This document shows, piece after piece, positions 50,858-59,937 of a stretch of 64,000 nucleotides of DNA. Made by a program: the position numbers and the translations under genes. The notes below the pieces were generated by a model. That model did not search any database. It worked only from the letters and a program-made list of their open reading frames with translations, and was not told where the DNA came from. Origin of the DNA: Streptomyces kronopolitis (GTDB taxonomy: Bacteria > Actinomycetota > Actinomycetes > Streptomycetales > Streptomycetaceae); contig NZ_BMND01000002.1 in NCBI RefSeq assembly GCF_014646275.1, positions 186,001 to 250,000 on the forward strand, given 5' to 3'. The first letter of the stretch is position 1. Every line of letters starts with the position of its first letter.

Positions 50858-52177
50858 TCATGGCGCCAGGCCCTGGCGCGGCGGCGGTGTCCGGCCCGCG
50901 TGCAGGAGGTCGTCCGCCCGTCGCACGATGTCGCGGGCCACCGTGCTGTCGTACCGCTGAAACCTCCGGCGCAGGCTCATCAGCCGGCTGTGGGCGCGCT
51001 GCGAGGTGACGGTCTCGGTCAGCGCCAGCGCGTCCGCGGTGGCCTGTGCCGCGCCGTCGAGTTCGCAGCGCGCGAGCCGGGCCTCGGCCAGCGAGGCGCT
51101 GTGCAGCAGCAGGTTGCGCGGCTGGCTGCCCCGGAGCATGTCGATCCCGCGCGTCAGATGGGTCTCCGCCCGCTGCGGGCGCCCCAGCTCCAGCCAGGCC
51201 CGCCCGGCGTCGGCCACCATGACCGCGGGCGTGAGCCAGTACGCCCAGGGCGGCTCGCACGTGGGCCGGCCGGCCCGGCTGAGCTCGGCGGCCTCCTCCA
51301 GGGCGCGTTGGCAGCCCGCCTCGTCGCCCAGGCTCGCGTGGGCGCGGGCCTCACGGGTGGCCAGCAGCGCCTGGCCGATGCCCATGTCCTCGTGCGCCGT
51401 CCCCTTGCGGGCGATGCGGATCAGCCGCAGCGCCTCCTCCGCCCGCCCGGCCCACGCGGCGCGGTAGCTCATGCAGGAGATGATGTACGCGGCGAGCGGG
51501 CGGTCACCGGCGGCGCGTGCGGCGCCCAGCGCGGTCAGGAAGCGGGAGGTGCTCAGCGCGTCCATGCCCTGGTCGGCGGTCAGCCACGCGGTGAGCTGGC
51601 CGAGTTCGGCGATGATGCGGTGCAGTTGGAGGCCCGTCGCGGCGTCGTAGGCGTATTTGGCGGCCAGCTTCTGCGCCCACTGCAGGTCGGCGAGTGCCCA
51701 GTCCAGTACGAGTCCGCCGGCGGCGCTGTCGTCGAGCTGCCGCAGCTGCTGGATCCGGACGGTCAGCATGCCCACCGCGGCCTCGGGGACCTCCTCGCCG
51801 CGGTGGCGCGAGGGCGGCGGGGCGTCGTCGGTCACCAGCCAGTCCACCGATGCCGTCAACGGGTCCCGGTCGGCGGGCCGGGGGAGGGGCGGCACGGGCT
51901 GCCGGAGGGTGGGGCCCTGGGGGAGCGGCGGGGAGCCGGCCGGGAAGTGCTGGGGCCACAGCGCCTCGACCGCTATCGGCTCACCGAGCTGCTCGGAGAG
52001 GATCGTGGCGACGATGTGGGGGAGGCGGCGGCGGGGGCAGGCGCCCTTCAGCCAGTTGTAGGGGGCCTTGCTGCTGATGGTGCCGCTGCCGCAGCGTCTG
52101 TTGATCTCCCGGGCCAGCCGCTCCGGCGGCCAGGATAATCGCGCCAGACACGAGCCCAGGACGGAGGCCGCACTCAT
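50858..52177 (-). CDS. TPR-containing regulator (NsdA-like)
   Basis: A 439-residue protein. The N-terminal region LARLSWPPERLAREINRRCGSGTISSKAPYNWLKGACPRRRLP resembles a helix-turn-helix DNA-binding domain of the XRE/NsdA type, and the rest (LTALGAARAAGDRPLAAYIISC; RIARKGTAHEDMGIGQALLATREARAHASLGDEAGC) is made of TPR-like helix pairs. Streptomyces proteins of this kind (NsdA family) repress antibiotic production and differentiation. The exact target here is unknown. It ends 140 bases upstream of murB, same strand. Confidence 0.72.
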   Translation of the reverse strand: MSAASVLGSCLARLSWPPERLAREINRRCGSGTISSKAPYNWLKGACPRRRLPHIVATILSEQLGEPIAVEALWPQHFPAGSPPLPQGPTLRQPVPPLPRPADRDPLTASVDWLVTDDAPPPSRHRGEEVPEAAVGMLTVRIQQLRQLDDSAAGGLVLDWALADLQWAQKLAAKYAYDAATGLQLHRIIAELGQLTAWLTADQGMDALSTSRFLTALGAARAAGDRPLAAYIISCMSYRAAWAGRAEEALRLIRIARKGTAHEDMGIGQALLATREARAHASLGDEAGCQRALEEAAELSRAGRPTCEPPWAYWLTPAVMVADAGRAWLELGRPQRAETHLTRGIDMLRGSQPRNLLLHSASLAEARLARCELDGAAQATADALALTETVTSQRAHSRLMSLRRRFQRYDSTVARDIVRRADDLLHAGRTPPPRQGLAP

Positions 52178-52413
52178 CGGCGCACGCCCCCGCCCGGTGC
52201 CGGCGACCACCGGGCGGGCCCCGCGACGGGCCCGTACCCGGGCCGGACCGGTCCGACGGTGTGCCTCACTGCCTTCCACGCTCCCCTGCCAGAACTACCA
52301 GACGGTACTAGGGATTCCCCCCGGGCGGGACACGGAATCTGTGACGGCAGCCACAGCTCCTGCCAGCTGGTCGCAACTGCGCATAGCAGGCAGCAGGCCC
52401 CCGCCGCGCGGCC

Positions 52414-53703
52414 TCAGACGTGGTCCAGCTGCCGGGCCGGCGGGGCCGCGTCCGGCACCGGGGACGGGTACAGCGCCCACCAGTAGAGCGCGACGCCGAC
52501 GGCCAGGACCGCGACCGCGAGCACGAAGGGCGCGTGGAAGGATCCGGTCGCCTGCGCCAGCCAGCCGGTGAGCAGCACCCCGCCGGCGGTGGCCGCCGTG
52601 TTGAGGAAGTTCATCAGTCCGCTGACCGCCCCCACCGTTCCCGGCGGCGCGAGGAGGCCGGGCAGGCTCCAGGCGACGGGCGCGGCGACCGCCAGCCCGG
52701 CGAGGGAGGCGGACATCCAGAACACCGCGACGGCCGGGGACGCCGCGCTGCCCGCGGCGCCGATCGTCGCGCCGAGTGCCAGCCCGCACGTCAGCACGGT
52801 CCTGCGCACCCGCCACGGGTGCCGCCCCCGGCGCACCAGCCGGTCCACCAGCCAGCCGCCGAAGGCCAGTTCGGCCACCGTGGCCACCGCCCACGGAATC
52901 ATCGAGTAGAGGCCGGACTGCAACAGCCGCACATGGAACTGCCGCTGGAGGAACTCGGGCATCCAGGTCAGCACGATGTTGATGGTGTAGCCGTAGCAGG
53001 CGAAGCCGCAGCACAGGATCCAGATCCGGCCGGAGCGCAGGGCCGTGCGGAACTGCCGGGCACCGCCCCGGTCGGTGTCCCGTGCCCCGCCCCGGAGGAT
53101 GAAGTCCCGCTCGGCCGGGCGCAGGGAGCGCAGCGCGGACGGGTCCCGGTAGCCCCACCACCACACGGCCGTGAACAGCAGGCTGACCGCGGCGGTGAAC
53201 AGGAAGCCGGCCCGCCAGCCCCACTCGCTCATCACGAACGCCAGCACCGGGAACGCCACCATGTTGGCCAGCTTGGTGGCGCCGTCGAACAGCGCGGTGG
53301 CCATCCCGCGCTCACCGACGGGGAACCAGGCGGCGGTCGCCTTGGAGGCGCCGACCATCGACGGCCCCTCGGCCACCCCGAGCAGCAACCGGGCCACGAT
53401 GAGCGGCCCGACCCCGCTCGCCACCGCGGTCAGCAGACCGGCGACGGCCCACAGCGCGGAGGCGATCCGGGTGAGCCGGGAGACGCCCAGCAGGTCCACC
53501 AGCATGCCGGCGGGCAACTGGACCAGGCAGTACGACCAGGTGAAGGCGGACAGCACCACCCCGAGTTGCCCGAGGTCCAGCCCGAAGTCGGCGGCGATCG
53601 AGGAGCTCGCCACCGATATCGCCGTGCGGTCGAGGAAGTTGACGACGATGCCGCCGGCCAGCAGCCCGCCGATCGCCCACCGGGTGCGTCCACGGGGTTC
53701 CAC
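52414..53703 (-). CDS. MFS transporter of the anion:cation symporter (ACS) type
   Basis: A 429-residue carrier with twelve helices. AIGGLLAGGIVVNFLDRTAISVASSSIAADF at the start, the loop LPAGMLVDLLGVSRLTRIASALWA, ARLLLGVAEGPSMVGASKATAAWFPVGERGMATALFDGATKLAN and GFACYGYTINIVLTWMPEFL are typical of the ACS branch (GudP, DgoT), which imports sugar acids and hydroxy acids. Start at GTG 53703. It lies next to the 2-hydroxyacid module; the pairing fits uptake of a hydroxy acid, by inference. Confidence 0.82.
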   Translation of the reverse strand: MEPRGRTRWAIGGLLAGGIVVNFLDRTAISVASSSIAADFGLDLGQLGVVLSAFTWSYCLVQLPAGMLVDLLGVSRLTRIASALWAVAGLLTAVASGVGPLIVARLLLGVAEGPSMVGASKATAAWFPVGERGMATALFDGATKLANMVAFPVLAFVMSEWGWRAGFLFTAAVSLLFTAVWWWGYRDPSALRSLRPAERDFILRGGARDTDRGGARQFRTALRSGRIWILCCGFACYGYTINIVLTWMPEFLQRQFHVRLLQSGLYSMIPWAVATVAELAFGGWLVDRLVRRGRHPWRVRRTVLTCGLALGATIGAAGSAASPAVAVFWMSASLAGLAVAAPVAWSLPGLLAPPGTVGAVSGLMNFLNTAATAGGVLLTGWLAQATGSFHAPFVLAVAVLAVGVALYWWALYPSPVPDAAPPARQLDHV

Positions 53704-54012
53704 GTGCGTGCGTCCGCCTTTCCCTGGTGCGGCCGCCGCCGGGCGCGGACCGGCCGCGGATGCCGGGCCGGGCGTCCCGCCGGCGGCCGCGGCGGTCCGG
53801 TGGGGGACGGCCGGACGGCCCGGGCCGTCCGGCGGGACGCCCGAATTTCCGGGGGCGGACGCTACACCCCGATGCGCGCCCGGCAGATCCGGGCTGTCGT
53901 GAAATGGCGGTGGCCGGCCGACGGGGCGCCGCCGCATCGCCCCGCCGAGGTGGCCGGTGCCGCTCACCGGCCGAATCGAACAATGGCCGAAAGGTGGGGC
54001 AGAGCGCCGGGG
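53704..54012. other. GC-rich gap with a 22-bp perfect palindrome
   Basis: About 300 bases without a gene. At 53811-53832, CCGGACGGCCC is followed directly by its reverse complement, a perfect 22-base palindrome. Other short inverted repeats of GCCGG are dense. Probably the 5' regulatory region of the MFS gene. Confidence 0.55.
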
Positions 54013-54057
54013 GAGGCGGGGGAAGTCCCCTGAGCCGCACGGGACTTCCCCCGCCTC
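54013..54057. terminator. 17-bp hairpin after the hydroxyacid dehydrogenase gene
   Basis: Arms 54013-54029 and 54041-54057, perfectly complementary, 11-base loop. On the minus strand it follows the dehydrogenase stop at 54090 by about 30 bases and ends the two-gene operon. Confidence 0.75.
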
Positions 54058-54089
54058 GGAGCGCCCCGGACCGCCGCGCCGGAGCGCAC

Positions 54090-55103
54090 TCAGGAGACGA
54101 CGTCCCGCAGCGGCTTGCCCGCCAGATGGTCGATGACGTTCTGCACGGCGGCCAGCGCGATGCGCACCAGCGTCTCGCGGGTGACGCCCGCGACATGCGG
54201 GGAGAGGACCACGTTCGGGGCCTTGAGCAGGCGCAGCGCGGCGGTGGGCGGCTCGGGGTCGAAGACGTCGAGACCGGCGCCGGCCAGCGCACCGGCCTCC
54301 AGCGCGTCCGCGAGGGCGTCCTGGTCGACGAGGGCGCCGCGGGCGGTGTTGATGACGAACGCGGTCGGCTTGAGGAGGGCGAGGCGCTCCGCGTCGAGGA
54401 GGTGGCGGGTGTGCTCGGTGAGCGGGGCGTGCAGGCTGATGTAGTCGGCGGTGCGCAGCAGTTCGTCGACGGCCAGATGGCGGGCGCCGCCGAAGCGGGC
54501 CTCGTCCTCGGGGGCGAGCGGCCTCGGCCCGGCGTAGACGATGTCCATGTCGAACGCGACCGCGCGCCGGGCCACCTCCGCACCGATCTGGCCGAACCCG
54601 ATGATGCCGAGGGTCTTGCCGGACAGCTCGGTGAGGGACTGCTGGAGGCGGGGCAGCGCCCAGTCGGCCTCCACCAGCGCGGTGTGCGCGGGGACCAGCT
54701 GCTTGGCCAGGGCGAGCATCAGAGCGAAGGTCTGCTCGGCCACGTTCTGCTTCTCGGCGCCGCTGGAGCCGATGGTGCAGACCGGGATGCCGCGCGAGCG
54801 GGCCGCGTCCAGATCGACGTAGTCGAAGCCGTGGCTGGCGCACTGGACGAGTTCCAGGTCCGGCGCCGCGGCGAGGTGGGCGGCGGTGACCGGACTCAGC
54901 CCGGTGATCAGGATCTGCGCCTCGCGCAGCGCCGCGGGGTCCTCGTCCGCCGTCTCGACGACGGTGACCCGGGCCTGGCCGGGGAACAGGCCGGTCAGCG
55001 CTGCCCCGGCGGTGCGGCCGCCGACGTGCGGGGAGACGACGGCCAGGACGTGCTTGTCGGGCTGCGGCCCGGTGGCGGCGGCCGGATCTGTCGTGGGGGT
55101 CAT
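54090..55103 (-). CDS. D-2-hydroxyacid dehydrogenase family protein
   Basis: A 337-residue NAD-dependent dehydrogenase of the 2-hydroxyacid (SerA/LdhD-like) type. VQCASHGFDYVDLDAARSRGIPVCT carries the substrate-binding region, LGIIGFGQIGAEVARRAVAFDMDIVYAG is the NAD motif, INTARGALVDQDALADALEAG the Arg/Glu region and SPHVAGVTRET the catalytic histidine. ATG at 55103 overlaps the stop of the FMN oxidase gene (ATGA). Together they would interconvert hydroxy and keto acids. Confidence 0.88.
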   Translation of the reverse strand: MTPTTDPAAATGPQPDKHVLAVVSPHVGGRTAGAALTGLFPGQARVTVVETADEDPAALREAQILITGLSPVTAAHLAAAPDLELVQCASHGFDYVDLDAARSRGIPVCTIGSSGAEKQNVAEQTFALMLALAKQLVPAHTALVEADWALPRLQQSLTELSGKTLGIIGFGQIGAEVARRAVAFDMDIVYAGPRPLAPEDEARFGGARHLAVDELLRTADYISLHAPLTEHTRHLLDAERLALLKPTAFVINTARGALVDQDALADALEAGALAGAGLDVFDPEPPTAALRLLKAPNVVLSPHVAGVTRETLVRIALAAVQNVIDHLAGKPLRDVVS

Positions 55104-56269
55104 GCGGACTCCTCCAGGAGGTCGTCGGCGGTCAGGGAGCTGGGACGGGAGTGCCCGGACAGGGCAAGGGTCAGGTCGAACTCGGCGAGCAGGCAGCGGA
55201 TCACGTGCTCCACGCCGGCCTGGCCGTCGAGGCCGAGCCCATAGGCGTAAGGGCGCCCCACCAGCACCGACTTCGCGCCCAGGGCCAGGGCCTTGACGAT
55301 GTCGTCGCCGGTGCGGATCCCGCTGTCGAACAGGACGGTCAGCCGGTCCCCGGCGGCCTTCGCCACCCGGGGCAGCGCGTCGGCGGCGGCGACGGAGCCG
55401 GCGACCTGGCGGCCGCCGTGGTTGGAGACCACCACCCCGTCCATCCCGGCCTCGGCGGCCAGCAGCGCGTCCTGCGGGTGCAGGACGCCCTTGAGCACGA
55501 TCGGGCCGTCCCAGTTCTCGCGCAGGAATTCCAGGTCCGGCCAGGTCTTGCCGGGGTCGGCGAACATCCCCACGAAGTGCAGCACGGCCGCGTCGGGATC
55601 CTCGTGCACCGGCTTGGCGAGCCCGGCTGTGAACGCCGGGTCGGTGAAGTAGTTGGCGGTGCCCACGCCGTGCAGGAACGGCAGGTACGCCTGGTCCAGA
55701 TCGCGCGGCCGCCAGGCGAGCAGCGGGGTGTCGAGGGTGACGAACAGCGCGGTGAACCCCGCCGCCTTCGCCCGCCGCAGGAAGCTCCGGGTCACCTCCC
55801 GGTCCTTCGCCCAGTACAGCTGGAACCACCGCTCCCCGTCACCCATCGCCGCGGCGACCTCTTCCATGGGGGTGCTGGAGGCGGAGGACAGGATGTACGG
55901 CACGCCCTGTGCTGCGGCGGCCCGGGCGGCGGCGGGCTCGGCGTCCGGATGCATCAGGGACAGCACGCCCACCGGCGCCAGCGCGAGCGGCGCGGGCAGC
56001 GACCGGCCCAGCACCTCCACGGACAGATCGCGCTCGGCCACGTCCCGCAGCATCCGCGGCACGATCCGCCGGCGGTCCAGCGCGGCCCGGTTGGCCGCGG
56101 CGGTGCTGCCGGTGCCCGCGCTGCCGGCCACATAGCCGACCGGTCCGGGCCCGAGCCGCCGCTCGGTCAGCTCCTCCAGCCGCGACAGATCGGTGGGCAG
56201 CCGTGGCACCGCGCCCGTCATACCGCGGAGATAGATCTCGTACTGGAAGTCCGCCCAGTGCTTCGCCAT
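55100..56269 (-). CDS. FMN-dependent alpha-hydroxy acid oxidase
   Basis: A 389-residue TIM-barrel FMN enzyme like lactate oxidase/monooxygenase or glycolate oxidase. FQYEIYLRGMTGAVPRLP begins the family N-terminus; ALAPVGVLSLMHPDAEPAAARAAAAQG, PYILSSASSTPMEEVA, WFQLYWAKDREVTRSFLRRA, VTLDTPLLAWRPRD, then GPIVLKGVLHPQDAL (active lysine), VVVSNHGGRQVAGS (active histidine) and FDSGIRTGDDIVKALALGAKSVLVGRPYAYGL are all present. Substrate is an L-2-hydroxy acid. Divergent from a PucR-type regulator. Confidence 0.9.
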   Translation of the reverse strand: MAKHWADFQYEIYLRGMTGAVPRLPTDLSRLEELTERRLGPGPVGYVAGSAGTGSTAAANRAALDRRRIVPRMLRDVAERDLSVEVLGRSLPAPLALAPVGVLSLMHPDAEPAAARAAAAQGVPYILSSASSTPMEEVAAAMGDGERWFQLYWAKDREVTRSFLRRAKAAGFTALFVTLDTPLLAWRPRDLDQAYLPFLHGVGTANYFTDPAFTAGLAKPVHEDPDAAVLHFVGMFADPGKTWPDLEFLRENWDGPIVLKGVLHPQDALLAAEAGMDGVVVSNHGGRQVAGSVAAADALPRVAKAAGDRLTVLFDSGIRTGDDIVKALALGAKSVLVGRPYAYGLGLDGQAGVEHVIRCLLAEFDLTLALSGHSRPSSLTADDLLEESA

Positions 56270-56378
56270 CCGTCCGTCCCGCCTCTCGTCGCCGAAACCC
56301 CGTTCCCCGCGATCCTGGCGACAGTGACAAGACCCGTCCACCACGGTGCGCACAACACGCGGCTGACATCATCACCCT

Positions 56379-57545
56379 GTGATGAAGGAACGGGAGCGCA
56401 TCCGGCAGCGGCTGACCGCCTCCCCGCGGGTGGCCGCCTCGATCGTCACCGCGGTGCGCGCGCAGGTCCCGGCCTACGCGGTGCTCGACGGCAGCCGGCT
56501 CCACGAGGTCCGTGCGATCGCCGCCTGGGCGCTGGAGCGGATGCTCGAACTGTGGGCCACCGATGGCGCCCTCACCCCGGCCGATCTGCGGCGGTTCCGC
56601 GGGATCGCGGCGGCGCGGGCCGCGGACGGCCGCCCGGTGCAGGCGGTCCTGCGGGCCTACCGGGTCGCGGCGACGGTCCTCACGGACGAGGTCGCGGCCG
56701 CGGCGCCCGCCCCGGACGCGGCCGATGCCTTCGCCTTCGTCCGGATGGCGCTGACCACCCTGGACCTGCTCTCCGAGGAGATGGTCACGGCGTACACCGC
56801 CGCCAGCGAGGACCTCGCCGGGGACCGCGACCGGGCGCTGCGGCTGCTCCTCGACGATCTGATCGCCGGCCGGCACGCCTCGCTCGGCGCCCTGACCGAC
56901 CGGGCCGCTCAACTGGGCCGCCAACTCCCTGACCCCTACTGCCTGTTGGTGGCCGAACCGGTCGAGGCGGACGGCCCGCCGGTGACGCAGGAGGCGGCCC
57001 TCGGGCTGCTGGCCGCGCTCGACGGTCCCGGCCACGATGCCACCGCGCTGGCGACGGTGCGCGCCTCGCGCCTCGTCCTGCTGCTGCCCGCCGCGGCCGG
57101 CGCGGCCGCCGCGGAGGCGCTGCGGGAGCGCGCCCTGCGGGGGTGTGCGATCACGGGGGAGAGCCAGGACCGGATCGCCGTCGCCTACCGGCTCGCGGCT
57201 GATGCCCTGGACACGGCGCCCGCGCACGCCCACCATCCGGCGCGGGTGCTGACGGACGGGGACGCCCAGGTGCTGGCCCTGCTCGGCGGCCGTCCCGCCG
57301 CCGCCCCCGAGCGGATCAGCCGGCTGATCCTCGGCCCGCTCGTCCAGCCGGGCCGCGGCCCTCTCTTGGACACGCTGACCAGCTACCTCGACACGGGCTC
57401 CGCGAACGCCGCCGCCCGCAGCCTGGGCCTGCACCCCCAGTCGCTGCGCTACCGGCTGCGTCGGATAGCCGACCTCACCCTGCGCGATCCGCGGGATCCC
57501 TGGCAGCGGCTCACCCTGGACATCGCCCGCACCATCGGCCACTGA
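56379..57545 (+). CDS. PucR-type transcriptional regulator
   Basis: A 388-residue regulator of the PucR/CdaR type. The middle has a GGDEF-like decayed fold (PYCLLVAEPVEA...) and the C-terminus holds the PucR helix-turn-helix: LLDTLTSYLDTGSANAAARSLGLHPQSLRYRLRRIADLT. Start is GTG 56379 or ATG 56382. Divergent from the FMN oxidase operon with a 109-base spacer, so it likely senses a hydroxy acid and controls that operon. CdaR-type regulators activate sugar-diacid use in other bacteria. Confidence 0.85.
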   Translation: MMKERERIRQRLTASPRVAASIVTAVRAQVPAYAVLDGSRLHEVRAIAAWALERMLELWATDGALTPADLRRFRGIAAARAADGRPVQAVLRAYRVAATVLTDEVAAAAPAPDAADAFAFVRMALTTLDLLSEEMVTAYTAASEDLAGDRDRALRLLLDDLIAGRHASLGALTDRAAQLGRQLPDPYCLLVAEPVEADGPPVTQEAALGLLAALDGPGHDATALATVRASRLVLLLPAAAGAAAAEALRERALRGCAITGESQDRIAVAYRLAADALDTAPAHAHHPARVLTDGDAQVLALLGGRPAAAPERISRLILGPLVQPGRGPLLDTLTSYLDTGSANAAARSLGLHPQSLRYRLRRIADLTLRDPRDPWQRLTLDIARTIGH

Positions 57546-57570
57546 CTCCGCGGCGAGCCGGCCCTGCCGG

Positions 57571-58032
57571 TCACCCGTCCTTGTTGGCCTTCAGCTTCTT
57601 CCACACCGAGCCGAGCGCCGTCAGGTCCTCCTGGTCGAGGAGGTCGGTGAACACCGGCGCCAGGCAACTGCGGCGGGTGTCATCGGCCTCCTTGAACAGC
57701 TGGTGGCCCGCCGGCGTGAGGGACACCTCGACGGAGCGGGCGTCCCGCGCCGAAGGGGTGCGGACGACCAGCCCGCGGCCCTGGAGCGCGTCGACCACGC
57801 GGGAGACCTGGCTGCGGCTGAGCATGGTGGTGTTGCCGAGCACGGAGGCCGGGACCGGGTCCGGGCTGGAGGCGAGCCAGAGCATCACCTCGAACCAGGA
57901 GACCGGTAGGTCATGCGCCTTGCGCAGCGCGCGGTCCACGCGTTCGGTGAGCACGGTTCCGGCCCAGACCAGCCCGTAGAAGGCGTAGTCGGCCTCGGGC
58001 ATCTCGGTCTGGGTGAGCTTCCTCTTCGCCAT
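57571..58032 (-). CDS. MarR family transcriptional regulator
   Basis: A 153-residue MarR. The winged helix reads LPVSWFEVMLWLASSPDPVPASVLGNTTMLSRSQVSRVVDALQGRGLVVRTPSARDARSVEVSLTPAG, with the wing Asp-Ala-Arg motif. Divergent from the SDR gene 97 bases away, with a clear palindromic operator between them (58051-58092). It probably represses both genes until a small effector binds. Confidence 0.9.
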   Translation of the reverse strand: MAKRKLTQTEMPEADYAFYGLVWAGTVLTERVDRALRKAHDLPVSWFEVMLWLASSPDPVPASVLGNTTMLSRSQVSRVVDALQGRGLVVRTPSARDARSVEVSLTPAGHQLFKEADDTRRSCLAPVFTDLLDQEDLTALGSVWKKLKANKDG

Positions 58033-58050
58033 GCCGGCAAGACTACCGGT

Positions 58051-58092
58051 TGCGTGTACGCACACATAATGTCTATGGTGTGTGTACACGCA
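58051..58092. promoter_or_regulatory. MarR operator, inverted repeat
   Basis: TGCGTGTACGCACAC (58051-58065) and GTGTGTGTACACGCA (58078-58092), 14 of 15 complementary, each itself containing a GTGTAC half palindrome. Lies midway between the MarR and SDR starts. Confidence 0.7.
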
Positions 58093-58128
58093 CTCAATCT
58101 GCTCCTTGCAGCACGCGAAAGGCCCACC

Positions 58129-58995
58129 ATGTCTGCCACCTCCTCCGCTTCCGCCGCTTCCCCCAAGGTTGTCCTGGTCACCGGCACGTCCTCCGGTATC
58201 GGCCTCGCCGCGGCGGTCGCCGCCGCACAGGCCGGCTGGCAGGTCGTGGCGACGCTGCGCGACCCCTCCCGCGCCGGGGCACTGCGCACGGCCGCCGCCG
58301 AGGCGGGGGTGGAGCTGGACGTCCGGCAGCTCGACGTCACCGACGAGGCCTCCGTGGCCACCGCCATCAGCGGGGTGCTCGCCGACCACGGCCGCCTGGA
58401 CGCGGTGATCAACAACGCCGGCGCCGGGCACCTCGGCACCCTGGAGAACGAATCCGTGGACGAGGTCCGCACCGTCATGGAGGTCAACTTCTTCGGCGTG
58501 CTGCACGTCTCGAAGGCGGCGCTGCCCCACCTGCGCGCGACCGGTGGCCGTCTGATCACCGTCACCAGCGTCGGCGGAGTCGTCGGGCAGCCCTTCAACG
58601 AGGCCTACTGCGCCGCCAAGTTCGCCGTCGAGGGCTACATGGAGAGCCTGGCGCCGGTCGCGGCCGCGCTCGGGGTGTCCGTCTCCGTCGTCGAGCCGGG
58701 CGCCGTGGCGACCGAGTTCGTCAACAACATCGGGCTCGACATCCAGGCCGAGGTCGACGCCGCCGGCCCGTACGCCAAGCCGCTGCAGGCCTACCTGGAG
58801 CGCACCACCGCGCAGTTCCTCAACGGCGCGCAGACCCCGGCCGAGGCCGCCGAGGCCGTGCTGGAGGCGCTCACCGCGGACCGGCCCGCGTTCCGGCTCC
58901 AGACGTCGGACTGGGCGCGCGCCTTCACCGGCACCAAGCTCACCGACCTGGACGGCTCCGCGGTCGTCGGCCTCACGGCCGGCTGGGTGAGCTGA
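58129..58995 (+). CDS. SDR family oxidoreductase
   Basis: A 288-residue classical SDR. Cofactor motif VLVTGTSSGIGLAAAVA, NNAGAGHLG, catalytic Ser in ITVTSVGGVVGQ, and EAYCAAKFAVEGYMESLA with the YxxxK pair. DVEPGAVATEF-like VVEPGAVATEF follows. Start at ATG 58129; upstream frame reads through the operator. Substrate unknown; controlled by the divergent MarR, so probably a response to a toxic or aromatic compound. Confidence 0.88.
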   Translation: MSATSSASAASPKVVLVTGTSSGIGLAAAVAAAQAGWQVVATLRDPSRAGALRTAAAEAGVELDVRQLDVTDEASVATAISGVLADHGRLDAVINNAGAGHLGTLENESVDEVRTVMEVNFFGVLHVSKAALPHLRATGGRLITVTSVGGVVGQPFNEAYCAAKFAVEGYMESLAPVAAALGVSVSVVEPGAVATEFVNNIGLDIQAEVDAAGPYAKPLQAYLERTTAQFLNGAQTPAEAAEAVLEALTADRPAFRLQTSDWARAFTGTKLTDLDGSAVVGLTAGWVS

Positions 58996-59040
58996 CCCGC
59001 CACCGCGGCTCCCGCCGTAGGCCGCGCCGCCCGGCGCGGC

Positions 59041-59937
59041 CTACGCCCGGTCGCGGGAGAGCGCGGGGACGCGCAGCCGGCTCGCGGCGTCGTCGTCGAA
59101 GCCGGCGCAGAACGCGCCGAGCATGTCCTCCAGCTGGGCCAGCGACCGCACGGAGTACAGGACGGGCTGGTAGCCGGAGATGCGGTACGGGGTGGCCGCC
59201 GCGGCGCGGAAGTCCAGGGCCCGGACCGTGCGCCGCTCGTGGGCGGCGATCTCGCCGTAGGACGACAGCAGGGCCGCGCCGTACGCCTTGGGCGTGCCGC
59301 CCTCGGTGATCAGCCCGTATTCGAGGGTGAACCAGTACACCCGGCTGAGGATGTCGAGCGCCTCGGCGGTCTCGGTGCGGCCGGCGGCCTGCCCGATGAG
59401 CCGGTAGAGCCGGGCGAAGCGCGGGCACGAGAGATGGATGCCGTGCCCGAAGACGTCGTGCAGGACGTCGGGTTCGGGGGCGTACAGCGGGACCGCCGGG
59501 TGGCGGACGAACTGCACGGCGTGGAAGTAGCCGTGTTCCAGCGCCCCGAGGAACCGCTCGTTGGGCACCACCCCGCCGGCCGGGGTGAAGGTGAATCCCG
59601 TCCGGGCGACTAGGAGGGCACTGACCTCCGTGTGCTGCGGGATGTGCCCGGCGGGGATCGCCGCGTCCTCACCGGCCTGGACCACCGCACGGCAGGCGTG
59701 GGCGCGCAGCGCCGGGCCGAGCGCCCGCTGCATCACCCGCCAGGTGCGGTGTTCCTCGTCGGTGTAGTGGACGGCGGGCGAGGGCGCCCCGACGCGATGG
59801 CCCACCGCCCGTGCGGCGAGCGCGTCGCGGCGCCGCAGATAGGCCGGGTCGCTGCGGCCCGGGTGCTCGCCGGGGAGCCCCAGCCGGCCGTCGGCGGAGA
59901 TGGGGGTCCGTCCGCACACCGTGCTCATGTCTGTCAC
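59041..59937 (-). CDS. phhA: phenylalanine 4-monooxygenase
   Basis: A 298-residue aromatic amino acid hydroxylase. Iron ligands are the two histidines in PDVLHDVFGHGIHL and the glutamate in YWFTLEYGLI. VQFVRHPAVPLYAPEPD and TGFTFTPAGGVVPNERFLGALEHGYFHAVQF also match the family. It hydroxylates Phe to Tyr with tetrahydrobiopterin and O2. Length fits bacterial enzymes (about 260-300 residues). Product can feed homogentisate catabolism; an HGD-like gene lies at 17077-18201, far away. Confidence 0.9.
   Translation of the reverse strand: MTDMSTVCGRTPISADGRLGLPGEHPGRSDPAYLRRRDALAARAVGHRVGAPSPAVHYTDEEHRTWRVMQRALGPALRAHACRAVVQAGEDAAIPAGHIPQHTEVSALLVARTGFTFTPAGGVVPNERFLGALEHGYFHAVQFVRHPAVPLYAPEPDVLHDVFGHGIHLSCPRFARLYRLIGQAAGRTETAEALDILSRVYWFTLEYGLITEGGTPKAYGAALLSSYGEIAAHERRTVRALDFRAAAATPYRISGYQPVLYSVRSLAQLEDMLGAFCAGFDDDAASRLRVPALSRDRA

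Noticed and set aside
50708..52138. 476-codon plus-strand frame over the TPR regulator
   Set aside because: Antisense shadow without domains; the minus-strand frame has TPR-like helices and a good start.
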